64,000 bases of DNA, from positions 124,001 through 188,000 of the forward strand of contig NZ_JABUXW010000001.1 of assembly GCF_014897585.1 (NCBI RefSeq), given 5' to 3'. A program made the position numbers and the translations under genes. Positions 27,094-35,409 of the stretch are shown here, one piece after another (the first letter of the stretch is position 1; each line of letters starts with the position of its first letter). Below the pieces are notes generated by a model, which had not been told where the DNA came from, made no database searches, and worked only from the letters and a program-made list of their open reading frames with translations. This DNA comes from Brachybacterium tyrofermentans. GTDB taxonomy: Bacteria; Actinomycetota; Actinomycetes; Actinomycetales; Dermabacteraceae.

Positions 27094-28740
27094 TCAGGCT
27101 CGGAAATCGTTCTGGCCGACGGACCCGCGAGCCACCGCGAGGTTCAGCAGGTTGAGCATGCCCAGCACCTCCAGGTGCAGGGCGGATACGTCGTAACGAC
27201 GCTCCGGGGTGATGGCCGCGTAGTAGTTCGGCATCGAGCCCGATGCATTGTTCTGCGCGTTCACGGTGAGGGCGAGCACCCCGCTGAGCACGTCGAACAG
27301 GACGGAGAGAAGCCCGTTGATGCCTGTCAGTGCCGTCTGCAGTACACCGGAATCGTTGAGCAGAGTGCTCAACGTGGTCTCGACCAGGTCACCGATGCCG
27401 CCGAGGAGCGGGTTGAGGAGCGCACCGAGATTGACGGGGATTCCTGCCAGGACGAATCGTGCCGTCGCGCCGCCCTCCAGGAAGTCGCGCAGCGACCCCT
27501 CGATCAGAAGACCCGTCGGCAGAATTCCACTCACACTGCCCGCGCGGACCGTCACAGTGACGAGGTCCTTGAGACGTTCGATCAGATCATCGACCAGCGT
27601 ATCCACCAGGGACGCGGCGGCATTGGTCGGCAGGGGGGCATCGACGAACAGGCGCGTGTTCGGCGAGAGTTCGTTGAGGAACGGCGAGATGGCCCCGGTG
27701 TAGGCACCGCCGAGCAACGAGGCAACGTCGATGGTGATGGTGCCGGCCGCGAGGTCAGCCTGCAGTGCAGCGTTCTCGGTGTTCGGGATCGGCAGGGCCG
27801 TCAACTGGCTGACATCTACAGTTGCCGTGACGTCAAGCGCACCCTGTCCGAGCGCGGACAGCAACAGCAAGGGGCCGAGAAGCGGAACAGCCTCAAGGAG
27901 ATCCCATACGGCATCGGTCGAGATGGTGAGCGACGGCAACACCACGTTGAGCGCCGACACGAGGTCGCCCACGAGGTTCGACTCGATGATGAGGTTGAGG
28001 TAGGCAAGCAGGTAGTCGCGATCCACCGTCTCTTCGGTGACCCCTCGCGCGGTGTCGCACACGTAATCGAGGCGTGCAAGGCCTGCGACAGCGCCAATGT
28101 CGAGGTTCAGTCCTGCAATCAGATCGACGAGCTGTGCGACGCCCGGGCCGGTGGCCTGCTCGAGGATCGAGTACAGATTGATCGTGCCGAGAGCGGGCGG
28201 GTTCGGATCGTCGACGGACAGGGCGATCGTGCCGTCGTTGCCTACTGCCCCGGCCCCACCCACCTCAGGCGCGTCCGGGTTGTTCGCGGACTGGGCATTC
28301 TCGTTGGCATACGCGTACTCGTTCAGCACACCCGCATCCTGCGCGGTGGCGAAGTCGAGGATCGTCGTCAGCGCGCCGCTGAGACCGCCCAGGTTGAGGT
28401 TGATGGCGCTCAGCGCCTCGACCGTCAACGGATTCGTCTTGAGGTCCTGGGAGATGCTGTCTGCGCCGTCGGCGATCGGGTCGAATGCCTGGGCATGAAC
28501 CCCATTGACCTCAGCGATCACGTCGAGATCGGCGCCACCGATCTGACCGCTCAGCATGCGAGCCCGCGCCTGCGAATCAAGCAGCGAGTCATCCGTGCAC
28601 GACGGCGAGAACGCCAGAGCCGGCGCACCGACTGAGAAGGCTGCCACCGGGGCTGCCCAGGCAGCACCCTTCACCACTGCTCGACGGGAGGGACGGATAC
28701 GACGCTGCGGGGCGGACTCAACACTGGCAGAACTGCTCAC
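27094..28740 (-). CDS. Large secreted surface protein, choice-of-anchor G-like
   Basis: A 548-residue exported protein. A twin-arginine-type signal (RIRPSRRAVVKGAAWAAPVA, cleavage near ALAFS) is followed by a Cys (FSPSCTDD), then long runs of Leu/Val/Ile/Asn/Asp-rich, mostly beta sequence. Gly-Leu-Leu-rich helices occur (LLGPLLLLSALG, LGALLNPLLGGIGDLV). The composition and signal resemble actinobacterial choice-of-anchor G family proteins; the assignment is by resemblance. No LPXTG or C-terminal membrane helix is seen. GTG 28740 has AGAGG 6 nt before it and is preferred over a further in-frame start 75 bases upstream. Function unknown; cell-surface location inferred. Confidence 0.72.
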   Translation of the reverse strand: MSSSASVESAPQRRIRPSRRAVVKGAAWAAPVAAFSVGAPALAFSPSCTDDSLLDSQARARMLSGQIGGADLDVIAEVNGVHAQAFDPIADGADSISQDLKTNPLTVEALSAINLNLGGLSGALTTILDFATAQDAGVLNEYAYANENAQSANNPDAPEVGGAGAVGNDGTIALSVDDPNPPALGTINLYSILEQATGPGVAQLVDLIAGLNLDIGAVAGLARLDYVCDTARGVTEETVDRDYLLAYLNLIIESNLVGDLVSALNVVLPSLTISTDAVWDLLEAVPLLGPLLLLSALGQGALDVTATVDVSQLTALPIPNTENAALQADLAAGTITIDVASLLGGAYTGAISPFLNELSPNTRLFVDAPLPTNAAASLVDTLVDDLIERLKDLVTVTVRAGSVSGILPTGLLIEGSLRDFLEGGATARFVLAGIPVNLGALLNPLLGGIGDLVETTLSTLLNDSGVLQTALTGINGLLSVLFDVLSGVLALTVNAQNNASGSMPNYYAAITPERRYDVSALHLEVLGMLNLLNLAVARGSVGQNDFRA

Positions 28741-29084
28741 AAGACCTCTTTCAACAGCCCCGCCGTGGAAGCCGATGAGGAGCTCGGCCTCGACGAGCAG
28801 GGAAAAACCCAGCAAGAACTGCGTGTCCGGTGCCCAGAGCTGACTCGGGTGTGTGCACGCACGCGGCTAGAAACGCGCATGCTCCTGGCGCGTCGTAGCC
28901 ACGCTCATCCTTACACGGTAGAAGGCCTCAAGGTCACAAGAAGGGGTGAGCGTCATCGATCCGTCACCGGCCCGTGACGTTACCGATGGGTATGAGATCG
29001 CATGGCGCCCGTCCCGGAGAGCAGTGGCCAGAGACCGGTGGTCAGCACGACGCTTCTGGGCCCTTCACGACGTAGCCTGCCCGG
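28741..29084. other. Intergenic region, 344 bases, no gene supported
   Basis: Divergent spacer between the surface-protein gene and the tyrosine-phosphatase gene. It holds a small inverted repeat CGTCAC...GTGACG (28962-28967 and 28974-28979, six-base loop) and the -10 box of the phosphatase at its right end. A 27-codon reading frame from ATG 28992 has no ribosome site and was not called. Confidence 0.5.
29073..29078 (+). promoter_or_regulatory. -10 box of the leaderless phosphatase gene
   Basis: TAGCCT, then GCCCGG, then GTG at 29085: the same 6-base spacing seen at several other genes in this window. Confidence 0.5.
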
Positions 29085-29654
29085 GTGGTCACCTCGAAAC
29101 TTCCCGCGGAGCAGTCGTCCCGCCCCGTTCTCTCGGTGCTGTTCGTCTGCACCGGCAATGTCTGTCGGTCTCCTTTCGCGGAACGTCTTCTCGCGCGCCG
29201 TTCCCCCGAGCTGAAGGTGTCAAGCAGGGGAATCTTCGCGCTCGAGGGGAATCCCATCGACCCCCCGATGGCCGTGGAGCTCGAGGCACGTCACGGCGAC
29301 CCGTCGAACTTCCATGCCCAGCAGGTCTCCCCGGCTGACCTGCAGGCAGATCTGGTGCTCACCATGTCTCGGCGCCAACGCATCCATCTCCTGGAGGACT
29401 ATCCGCATGCGGTGCGGAAGATCGGGCTGCTCGGCGGCGTCCCTGAGCTCGCAGCCATCCGTCACCGCCACCCGGAGTCGCCGCTTCGCGACGTGATCTC
29501 CGACTGGAGTCGGACCACTGTCCCGGGTGATCGCGATGTTCCGGATCCGTACCGGCAGGGAGCCCCTGCTGCGGCGACGAGCGCGGCATTGATCTCCGAC
29601 CTCATCGACCAGCTGGTCCCCGTACTCCGCTCCGCTCGGGTCAGGCCCGGATGA
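29085..29654 (+). CDS. Low-molecular-weight protein tyrosine phosphatase
   Basis: Cytoplasmic phosphatase of 189 residues. The active-site loop is CTGNVCRS (C22, R28), preceded by VLSVLFV, and the general-acid motif is seen as DVPDPYRQG (Asp-Pro-Tyr). In polysaccharide loci, this class (Wzb) removes phosphates from the Wzc-type kinase; a BY-kinase is encoded at 52673-54283, so that pairing is likely although 23 kb away. An N-terminal extension of about 15 residues precedes the fold. Its 3' end overlaps that of the opposing kinase gene by 14 bases. Confidence 0.9.
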   Translation: MVTSKLPAEQSSRPVLSVLFVCTGNVCRSPFAERLLARRSPELKVSSRGIFALEGNPIDPPMAVELEARHGDPSNFHAQQVSPADLQADLVLTMSRRQRIHLLEDYPHAVRKIGLLGGVPELAAIRHRHPESPLRDVISDWSRTTVPGDRDVPDPYRQGAPAAATSAALISDLIDQLVPVLRSARVRPG

Positions 29655-30768
29655 CCCACCCTCCGCTGATAAGCCTGTCCGCCGCTGAGCGAACACGGCG
29701 AGCGGCATCCGGGTGAGGACCGATCTCTTCGGCAACCAGATCTTGCAGGAGATCCAGGGACAGGCCCCCGTGGACTCGCAGCAGTTCCCAGATGACTCCC
29801 AGCAGCCCTTCGAGATGCCCGGCTTCACGTCGTGCCAGCACAAGCACTCCCGTCTCCAGCGCGAGAGCCTGGTCGAAGGGGGCGAGCATCAGGTCTCGGG
29901 GCTGGACGTCATGGCTTGGCCGGCACGCCTCGACCTCTGCCCACCACTCGGAGATCGGGGCAGGGGCGTGATCGAGAAGCTCCGCCAGTTCGGAGGCTTC
30001 GTGATAACGGGCGCGGAGCGCGCCGCCCGCAGAGTCGATGAGGCGCGCGAGCGCAGCGAGGCCACCGGGAACACGGTTGAGCGACGACGTCTGACCGATC
30101 AAGCGCAGCAGTGCGCTTGCGAGTGGCATGCGCTCGAGACCTGGCGGGCCATTCTCGGATCCGTTCCCACGATCACGATGGAGAAGGACGATCAGGTCTG
30201 GCGAGCCGCCAGCGCAAGCGGGCATCAAGTGAAGCGACGGCAAGGACACGTCACGCTTGGCCCTCGAGCCTGGTATCGATCGAGAGACGGGCTTCGGGTA
30301 CCCGGTGACCTCGAAGGTGTCAGGGTCGATGATCGTGAGCTCATCGCTCAGGTATGCGCCCTCAGCGCCGAGCCGAGCTGTCGCAGTCGACTTCCCGGCT
30401 CCCGAGGGCCCCACCAGGACGACGACGCCGAGTCGTGGGGTATCGATCGTGCCGGCGTGCAGGAGGAGCCGCCGACCGATGAGCGATGTCAGAACTGCGC
30501 GGGTGATGGCTCCCGAGAGGGCGTACGTCTCGGTCGGCGAGGGCGCCACGACCGTGGCTCCCGGTGGGACGGGCCCCTCTCCGGTCACGAACGTGAGCTC
30601 GACGTCCGGCACGGCAGGAGGGTCCGGAGCGACGAGATGGCGCCAGAGCTCGAAGGCCTCCGCAGCCAGGCCCTCCCTCCCGGGCCCGAAAGACATAGCG
30701 ATCGACAAACCCGCCACCCGCACGGACAGCGATCGCGTCGCCGGAGCACCGAGGCCTGGCCCTGTCAT
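29641..30768 (-). CDS. HprK-like serine kinase
   Basis: A 375-residue protein with a P-loop GPSGAGKST at about 120-128, preceded by RLLLHAGTIDTPRLGVVVLV and followed by AYLSDELTIID. This is the HPr-kinase C-terminal layout, where the Asp-Glu pair binds metal. The region GYPKPVSRSIPG recalls HprK-related kinase families associated with PqqD proteins and surface-polysaccharide or lasso-peptide loci. The N-terminal domain (about 1-100) is unlike HprK's own. The C-terminal about 70 residues are helical. ATG 30768 overlaps the PqqD-like stop (ATGA). The phosphorylated target is unknown. Confidence 0.78.
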   Translation of the reverse strand: MTGPGLGAPATRSLSVRVAGLSIAMSFGPGREGLAAEAFELWRHLVAPDPPAVPDVELTFVTGEGPVPPGATVVAPSPTETYALSGAITRAVLTSLIGRRLLLHAGTIDTPRLGVVVLVGPSGAGKSTATARLGAEGAYLSDELTIIDPDTFEVTGYPKPVSRSIPGSRAKRDVSLPSLHLMPACAGGSPDLIVLLHRDRGNGSENGPPGLERMPLASALLRLIGQTSSLNRVPGGLAALARLIDSAGGALRARYHEASELAELLDHAPAPISEWWAEVEACRPSHDVQPRDLMLAPFDQALALETGVLVLARREAGHLEGLLGVIWELLRVHGGLSLDLLQDLVAEEIGPHPDAARRVRSAADRLISGGWVIRA

Positions 30769-31097
30769 GAGCCTCCGTCTTCCACGCGTTCGACGATGCC
30801 GCTCGCACGCAGGCCGTCGAAGAAGCCCGCCAGAACATCCTCGGCGTCGTCCGGCATCCGGGGGATCTCTTCACGCAGTGCCATCACGATCTCGTGAAGC
30901 GTACGACCCTGGACGCCCGCCGGGTCCTCTGCAGTCTGCGACTCGGTGATGCACGGGGGGCTGTCCACCATCAACATGTCCAAGGCGATGGCCCCCACTC
31001 CCCCGATCCAGGTGATGGGCCCGTCCGGCAGGGCGGCTGCCCACATCTCACCGCCGTCCCATTCGCTGACCGCCGGTCGCAGTCTGTAGCGGGTCAC
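30765..31097 (-). CDS. PqqD-like peptide-binding protein
   Basis: A 110-residue protein fitting the PqqD/RRE fold: beta strands at the start (MTRYRLRPAVSEWDGGEMWA), an ITWIGGVGAIALDML core and a closing helix-rich part ending AGFFDGLRASGIVERVE. An insert of about 15 residues (SPPCITESQTAEDPA) with one Cys lies in the middle. PqqD proteins bind leader peptides or act in HprK-linked systems. GTG 31097 overlaps the manA stop (GTGA) and its stop overlaps the kinase start, so all three are coupled. Confidence 0.72.
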   Translation of the reverse strand: MTRYRLRPAVSEWDGGEMWAAALPDGPITWIGGVGAIALDMLMVDSPPCITESQTAEDPAGVQGRTLHEIVMALREEIPRMPDDAEDVLAGFFDGLRASGIVERVEDGGS

Positions 31098-32296
31098 GGG
31101 ACGCTCGCCTGCACGAATCGTCCCGCGCCACCCGCCCGCAGCGTGCCGGCGGACGCCGGCACGAACAGGGACTTCCCGGCGGTGAGCACATGGCGGCCAG
31201 CGTCCGTCTGCACGAGCATCTCCCCGTCGAGGCCGAGCAGAGTGCGGGGCCCGGTGCCGGGGATCAGGTGCTGCCCTCGGAAGGTCCCGGGTGGGTCCGC
31301 CAGGTGCGTCAGCGATAGCTCGAAGTCATCCACCGGGGCGTAGTAGGCGACGGTCGTCTCGTTCTGGTGCTCGGGGGCGACACGCAGCGGAGGTGCGGCG
31401 GCGACACTGACGCACTGCAGCATCTCGTCCGCGTCGACCTTCTTCGGCGTGAGGCCGGCGCGCAGCACGTTGTCGCTCGCCGCCATGATCTCCAGGCCCA
31501 CGCCCTGAAGGTACGCATGGAGGGTGCCTGCGGGCACGAACATCGCTTCGCCGGGCTGGAGGGTGACGGGGTTCAGCAGCAATGCGGCGACCACGCCAGG
31601 ATCGCCCGGGTGGTGCTCGGCCAGCAGGAGGACGGTGTGGTCGATGCGGGGAGACGGGGAGTTGCCGGCCTCGTAGCGCACGCGACAGGCCTCGACCACT
31701 TCGGCGACAGCCTCCGTGGCGGGGCGCATCGACGCGGAGACGAGAGTCCGGAACGCGGCGCGCATGCCGTGGGCGGTGGGGCTGGTGAGCAGCAGGTGGT
31801 GGAGTCGGTCGGTGAGGTCAGTGCCGAGGCCCTCCAGGATCGCGGCGGCTCGGCGCGGGGTGCGGAATCCGCACAGCGCCGTGAAGAGCGTGAGCGCGAC
31901 CAGCATCTCGGGCTTGTGGTTGTCGTCGCGGTAGTTGCGCAGCGGCGAGTCCAGCGGGAGGCCGGCGGCGGTCTCCGCCGCGAAGGATTCGGCGGCATGC
32001 TCCCGATCGGGATGCACCTGGAGCGAGAGCGGCCGTTCTGGCGCGATGACCTTCAGCAGGTAGGGCAGGCGGTCACCGAAGGCACGGCTCACTCCATCGC
32101 CGAGCATGCGGCGCGGGTCCGCCGAGATCGCGGCGTCGAGGGGCTGACCGGTCGCGAGGAGCGAGGGCGCCAGCGGATGCGCGCCGAACCAGGCCTCGGC
32201 CCACGGTTCACCATCGGAGCTGCGGCCCAGGAAGTCAGGGATCGCTGTCTCGGATCCCCAGGCATAGTGCTGGAGGTGGCTCTCAAGCTCCCACAT
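31094..32296 (-). CDS. manA: Mannose-6-phosphate isomerase, class I
   Basis: Interconverts fructose-6-phosphate and mannose-6-phosphate, supplying GDP-mannose-type precursors. The 400-residue length is typical of type I enzymes. Zinc-site motifs are LSLQVHPDREHA (His/Gln ligands), DDNHKPEMLVALT (Glu) and MFVPAGTLHAYLQGVGLEIM (His), with LRAGLTPKKVD. ATG 32296 has a GGGAGGGGG ribosome site. It is the first gene of a coupled three-gene unit with the PqqD-like and HprK-like genes, and is divergent from the nucleotidyltransferase gene 67 bases away. Confidence 0.95.
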   Translation of the reverse strand: MWELESHLQHYAWGSETAIPDFLGRSSDGEPWAEAWFGAHPLAPSLLATGQPLDAAISADPRRMLGDGVSRAFGDRLPYLLKVIAPERPLSLQVHPDREHAAESFAAETAAGLPLDSPLRNYRDDNHKPEMLVALTLFTALCGFRTPRRAAAILEGLGTDLTDRLHHLLLTSPTAHGMRAAFRTLVSASMRPATEAVAEVVEACRVRYEAGNSPSPRIDHTVLLLAEHHPGDPGVVAALLLNPVTLQPGEAMFVPAGTLHAYLQGVGLEIMAASDNVLRAGLTPKKVDADEMLQCVSVAAAPPLRVAPEHQNETTVAYYAPVDDFELSLTHLADPPGTFRGQHLIPGTGPRTLLGLDGEMLVQTDAGRHVLTAGKSLFVPASAGTLRAGGAGRFVQASVP

Positions 32297-32350
32297 GCCG
32301 CGTCCCCCTCCCTCGATCCGCTCTCATCCGCGCCGGCCGCGCGGAACTTC

Positions 32351-32356
32351 TACACT
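32351..32356 (+). promoter_or_regulatory. -10 box of the nucleotidyltransferase gene
   Basis: TACACT, seven bases before ATG 32364, in the 67-base divergent gap with manA; no ribosome site lies between, so a leaderless transcript is likely. Confidence 0.45.
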
Positions 32357-32363
32357 CGATCTC

Positions 32364-33197
32364 ATGAATGCTCCCGTGCAGGTTCCCGCACAGACGCGGC
32401 TTCGCCTCGCACACGGCTGCCTCGACCATCTTGCCCGAGAAGCAGGGGTCAGGATCCTGCATCTCAAGGGAGTGAGCCTGCATCCGTCGCTCGCCGAGGG
32501 CCGCTCCCCCTCCACGGACTGCGACGTGCTGGTCGACCCGGCCCAGGTGGGCCTCTACTGCCAGGTGCTCGCTGCGCACGACTGGCAGCAGATCACCACG
32601 TTCGAGCACGGCAGCGTGTTCACCCATGCCGCGACCTTCCACCATCAGGTGTGGGGCACGGTGGACGTGCACCGCACCTTCCCGGGCCTCGAGCACGATC
32701 CGGCCGTGACGTTCGAGCGGCTCTGGGACGCTCATGAACTGGTCGACCTGGGTGGCATCGCCTGTGCGGTCCCGGATCTGACCGCGCAGCGCCTGCTGCT
32801 GCTGGTGCATGCCGCCCGTGATGCGATGGGCAGGGCCCGGCACGACGTGCGGGTGTCCTGGACGGAGGTCGACGCCGACGGCCGCGCCCGTATCGACGCC
32901 CTCGCGATGGAGCTCGGCGCAGTCGTGCCGCTCGCGCTGGTGACGGATAGACCGGAACTCGCGGTCGGACAGCCCGACGAGCACCTGTGGCGTGCGGTGC
33001 ATCGCCGGGCGAATCCCACCGAGGTGTGGATGGCCCGGCTGCGCGACGCCCGCGGACCACGCCGTCGGGCGCGGATCCTCGTGGAGGCGGTGCGGGTCAA
33101 CCGCGATCATCTGGGCCTCCGACTGGGCCGGGTGCCGACTCGGCAGGAGGTGCGCCGGGAGTGGTGGGCCCGCTGGGGGCGCTTCGTGCGCCGTTGA
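32364..33197 (+). CDS. Nucleotidyltransferase-fold protein (NTP_transf_5-like)
   Basis: A 277-residue protein with the pol-beta-like signature LHLKGVSLHPSLAEGRSPST followed by DCDVLVDP, i.e. Lys-Gly, Arg and the Asp-x-Asp metal pair. HHQVWGTVDVHRTF supplies a third acidic position. Members of this family occur beside HprK-like kinases and PqqD proteins in lasso-peptide and exopolysaccharide loci, and the same neighbours are present here across a 67-base divergent gap. The substrate is unknown. The 3' end overlaps the opposing VanZ gene by 101 bases. Confidence 0.75.
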   Translation: MNAPVQVPAQTRLRLAHGCLDHLAREAGVRILHLKGVSLHPSLAEGRSPSTDCDVLVDPAQVGLYCQVLAAHDWQQITTFEHGSVFTHAATFHHQVWGTVDVHRTFPGLEHDPAVTFERLWDAHELVDLGGIACAVPDLTAQRLLLLVHAARDAMGRARHDVRVSWTEVDADGRARIDALAMELGAVVPLALVTDRPELAVGQPDEHLWRAVHRRANPTEVWMARLRDARGPRRRARILVEAVRVNRDHLGLRLGRVPTRQEVRREWWARWGRFVRR

Positions 33198-33639
33198 GCG
33201 CACGACGGCGTACGCCGAGGCCTATCGCCACCCCGATCGCCGCTCCGAGCGTGTTGGTGACGATGTCCCACGGATCCTGGATGCGAGAGCCGATCGATCC
33301 TTGGTAGAGCTCCACGCAGGTAGACAGCGCGGTCCCCAGCAGCACCCACCACCAGGAGGGGCGCAGCACCGCGAGCGCTGTGAAGAAGGGTACGAACAGC
33401 ACCACGTTCGCGATCATGGCGAAGCCCTCCGGGGAGATCTGCTCGCGCAGACCCACCATGCCCGTCACGACGTACCAGACCTGCACATTCGCACGGTTCA
33501 CGGCCCATCCGTCGCTGGTCAGCAGCAGAACACCGGCGGCGAGCGGGTACAGCAGGAGCACGCAGATCGCAACGATCCGGAACGCTCTGGGCAGCCGAGC
33601 TCTCGGAGGGTGCCCGGTATCGGGTGCGGCAGCGGCCAT
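33097..33639 (-). CDS. VanZ-family membrane protein
   Basis: A 180-residue membrane protein with four helices and the VanZ motifs NVVLFVPFFTALA, ALSTCVELYQGSIGSRIQDP and WDIVTNTLGAAIG (Glu and Asp-x-x-x-Asn in order). VanZ proteins are found in teicoplanin resistance and in exopolysaccharide regions; the role here is unknown. ATG 33639 has GAC/AG-poor upstream sequence, so the start is moderate. Its Pro/Gly-rich C-terminal tail (SAPSGPTTPGAPPAESAPG) is the part overlapping the convergent nucleotidyltransferase gene. The stop of the sugar transferase start region is two bases beyond. Confidence 0.85.
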   Translation of the reverse strand: MAAAAPDTGHPPRARLPRAFRIVAICVLLLYPLAAGVLLLTSDGWAVNRANVQVWYVVTGMVGLREQISPEGFAMIANVVLFVPFFTALAVLRPSWWWVLLGTALSTCVELYQGSIGSRIQDPWDIVTNTLGAAIGVAIGLGVRRRALNGARSAPSGPTTPGAPPAESAPGPVGGPDDRG

Positions 33640-33641
33640 CG

Positions 33642-35144
33642 TCAGTATGCGCCGGAGGAGGCGAGCACTGCGCGCACGGTGCGCAGAAGGATCTGCAGGT
33701 CCTGGATGAAGGACCAGTTGTCCACGTAGTAGAGGTCCAGCCGCACGGTGTCCTCCCAGGAGAGGTCGCTGCGGCCGGAGACCTGCCACAGCCCGGTGAT
33801 GCCCGGGCGCACGCTGAGCCGGCGGCGGGCATCCTCGTCGTACGCGGAGGCTTCGCGGGGCAGGGCGGGTCGCGGGCCCACCAGGCTCATGTCGCCGCGC
33901 AGCACGTTCCACAGCTGCGGCAGCTCATCGAGCGAATAGCGACGCAGGAAGCGGCCGGGCCTCGTGATCCGCGGATCCTCGCGCATCTTGAACATCACGG
34001 CGTTGCCGCGGTCCTGCACCGCGCGCTCGGTCATCTCCACCAGCACGGCTTCGGCGTCGGTGACCATCGTGCGGAACTTGAGGAACTCGAAGTGGTGACC
34101 CTCGCGGCCCACGCGGTCCTGGCGGAACACCACGGGCCCTCCGTCGTGCAGCCGGATCCGCACCGCGATCATGGCGAGCACCGGGGAGAGCACGGCGAGC
34201 AGCACGGCAGAGGCCACGATGTCGAAGAGGCGTTTGGTCCATTTCAGCGCCGCACGGGCCCGCGGGAGGTCCATGTGCACCAACGGGAGCCCGGCCACCG
34301 GTCGCATGCGCAGGCGGTCGGCGGAGATCTCGGTGAGGCCGGGCACCACGATCACGCTGACGTCCTCGTGCTCGAGCTTCCAAGCGGTGCGACGGAACTC
34401 CTCGGCGCTCGCGGTCGCACCTGCGGTGAACAGGAGGATGCCCGGGCGCAGGTCCTCGGCGATGCGCAGCAGGTCCTGTTCCGGTCCGAGCACGGGGATC
34501 CCGAGCTCGGAGGTGGACGCGCTGCCCGTGGGTGTCACGGCGCCCACGATGTCGTAGCCGAGCCAGCGCTCGCGGTGGATGGTGCGGGCGATGCCGTCCA
34601 CGTGGGCGAGGGAGCCCACGGCGATCACCCCCTGACGGAACCTGCCGCGTGTGCGCGCGGAGTTCAGGGTGCGCCGGATCAGCACTCGGTCCAGCAGGAG
34701 CAGGGGCGGGCCCAGCAGGAAGAAGGCGAGGAAGAACGCGCGGGAGAGTTCGATGTCGGCGAGGTAGACGACGGTGCCGATGATGCCGGCGGCGGCGAGG
34801 GTGGCGTGCAGCAGGTTCCTGAACAGCTCGGTGCCTGATGGCACCAGACGCGGGTCGTAGCCGTTGAACAAGGTGATCGCGAGCAACCAGCCGAGCGCGA
34901 TCACGGCGGCGCTGTCGAAGATGTGCTCGGAGAGATCGCCGGCCGCGCCGAGCGCCGCTTGTCGCACCAGATAGGCGCCGCCCATCGCGAGGATGATCGC
35001 GAAGACGTCCAGCACCACCATGAGGAGGATCGACTGACGTCGCAGTCGGGTCAGGCTGCCGATGCCTTCGAGAGTCCGGCGAACATCAGCACGCGCTGCG
35101 CCGGCGCTGCGACGAACTCGCAGCGCATCTTCTGACAACGACAT
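33642..35144 (-). CDS. Initiating undecaprenyl-phosphate sugar-phosphate transferase
   Basis: Transfers the first sugar-1-phosphate to the lipid carrier at the membrane (WbaP/WcaJ/CpsE class, polyprenyl-phosphate hexose-1-phosphate transferase). About 500 residues: four N-terminal helices (about 40-160), a CoA_binding_3-like soluble part, a further membrane segment (DIVASAVLLAVLSPVLAMIA) and the catalytic domain with FRQDRVGREGHHFEFLKFRT, DELPQLWNVLRGDMSLVGPR and RPGITGLWQVSGRS. ATG 35144 is preceded by GGGGGA. Downstream VanZ starts two bases beyond its stop. Divergent from the glycosyltransferase at 35410. Confidence 0.95.
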   Translation of the reverse strand: MSLSEDALRVRRSAGAARADVRRTLEGIGSLTRLRRQSILLMVVLDVFAIILAMGGAYLVRQAALGAAGDLSEHIFDSAAVIALGWLLAITLFNGYDPRLVPSGTELFRNLLHATLAAAGIIGTVVYLADIELSRAFFLAFFLLGPPLLLLDRVLIRRTLNSARTRGRFRQGVIAVGSLAHVDGIARTIHRERWLGYDIVGAVTPTGSASTSELGIPVLGPEQDLLRIAEDLRPGILLFTAGATASAEEFRRTAWKLEHEDVSVIVVPGLTEISADRLRMRPVAGLPLVHMDLPRARAALKWTKRLFDIVASAVLLAVLSPVLAMIAVRIRLHDGGPVVFRQDRVGREGHHFEFLKFRTMVTDAEAVLVEMTERAVQDRGNAVMFKMREDPRITRPGRFLRRYSLDELPQLWNVLRGDMSLVGPRPALPREASAYDEDARRRLSVRPGITGLWQVSGRSDLSWEDTVRLDLYYVDNWSFIQDLQILLRTVRAVLASSGAY

Positions 35145-35409
35145 GATCCCCCGACCGCATCTCATGCCGGAGGCCGCTCGTGCGCCGAGCCCCGCCGGTC
35201 CTGCTCAGTTTTCGGCCACACGTCCAGGGCCCTATCGCCACTGTAGTGCGCGTTCCACGAGTTTCCGGCGAGTAAGGTGCCGGGCTTCATAGCCCCGTCG
35301 GGCCGCACGCCGAACCCGCAGGCCACCGGCGATCAACGCTCAGTACCATCTCTGTAACGGCGGCACTCCGGCCAGTGTCGTCCACAGCTTCGAGGGAAGG
35401 CATCCTGCC

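Noticed and set aside
28992..29075. A 27-codon reading frame that could be a RiPP precursor for the PqqD-like protein
   Set aside because: No ribosome site, no leader-like conservation visible, and its end overlaps the phosphatase promoter.
29641..33197. A complete lasso-peptide cluster
   Set aside because: PqqD-like, HprK-like and nucleotidyltransferase genes are there, but no B2 protease, lasso cyclase or precursor was found in the window.
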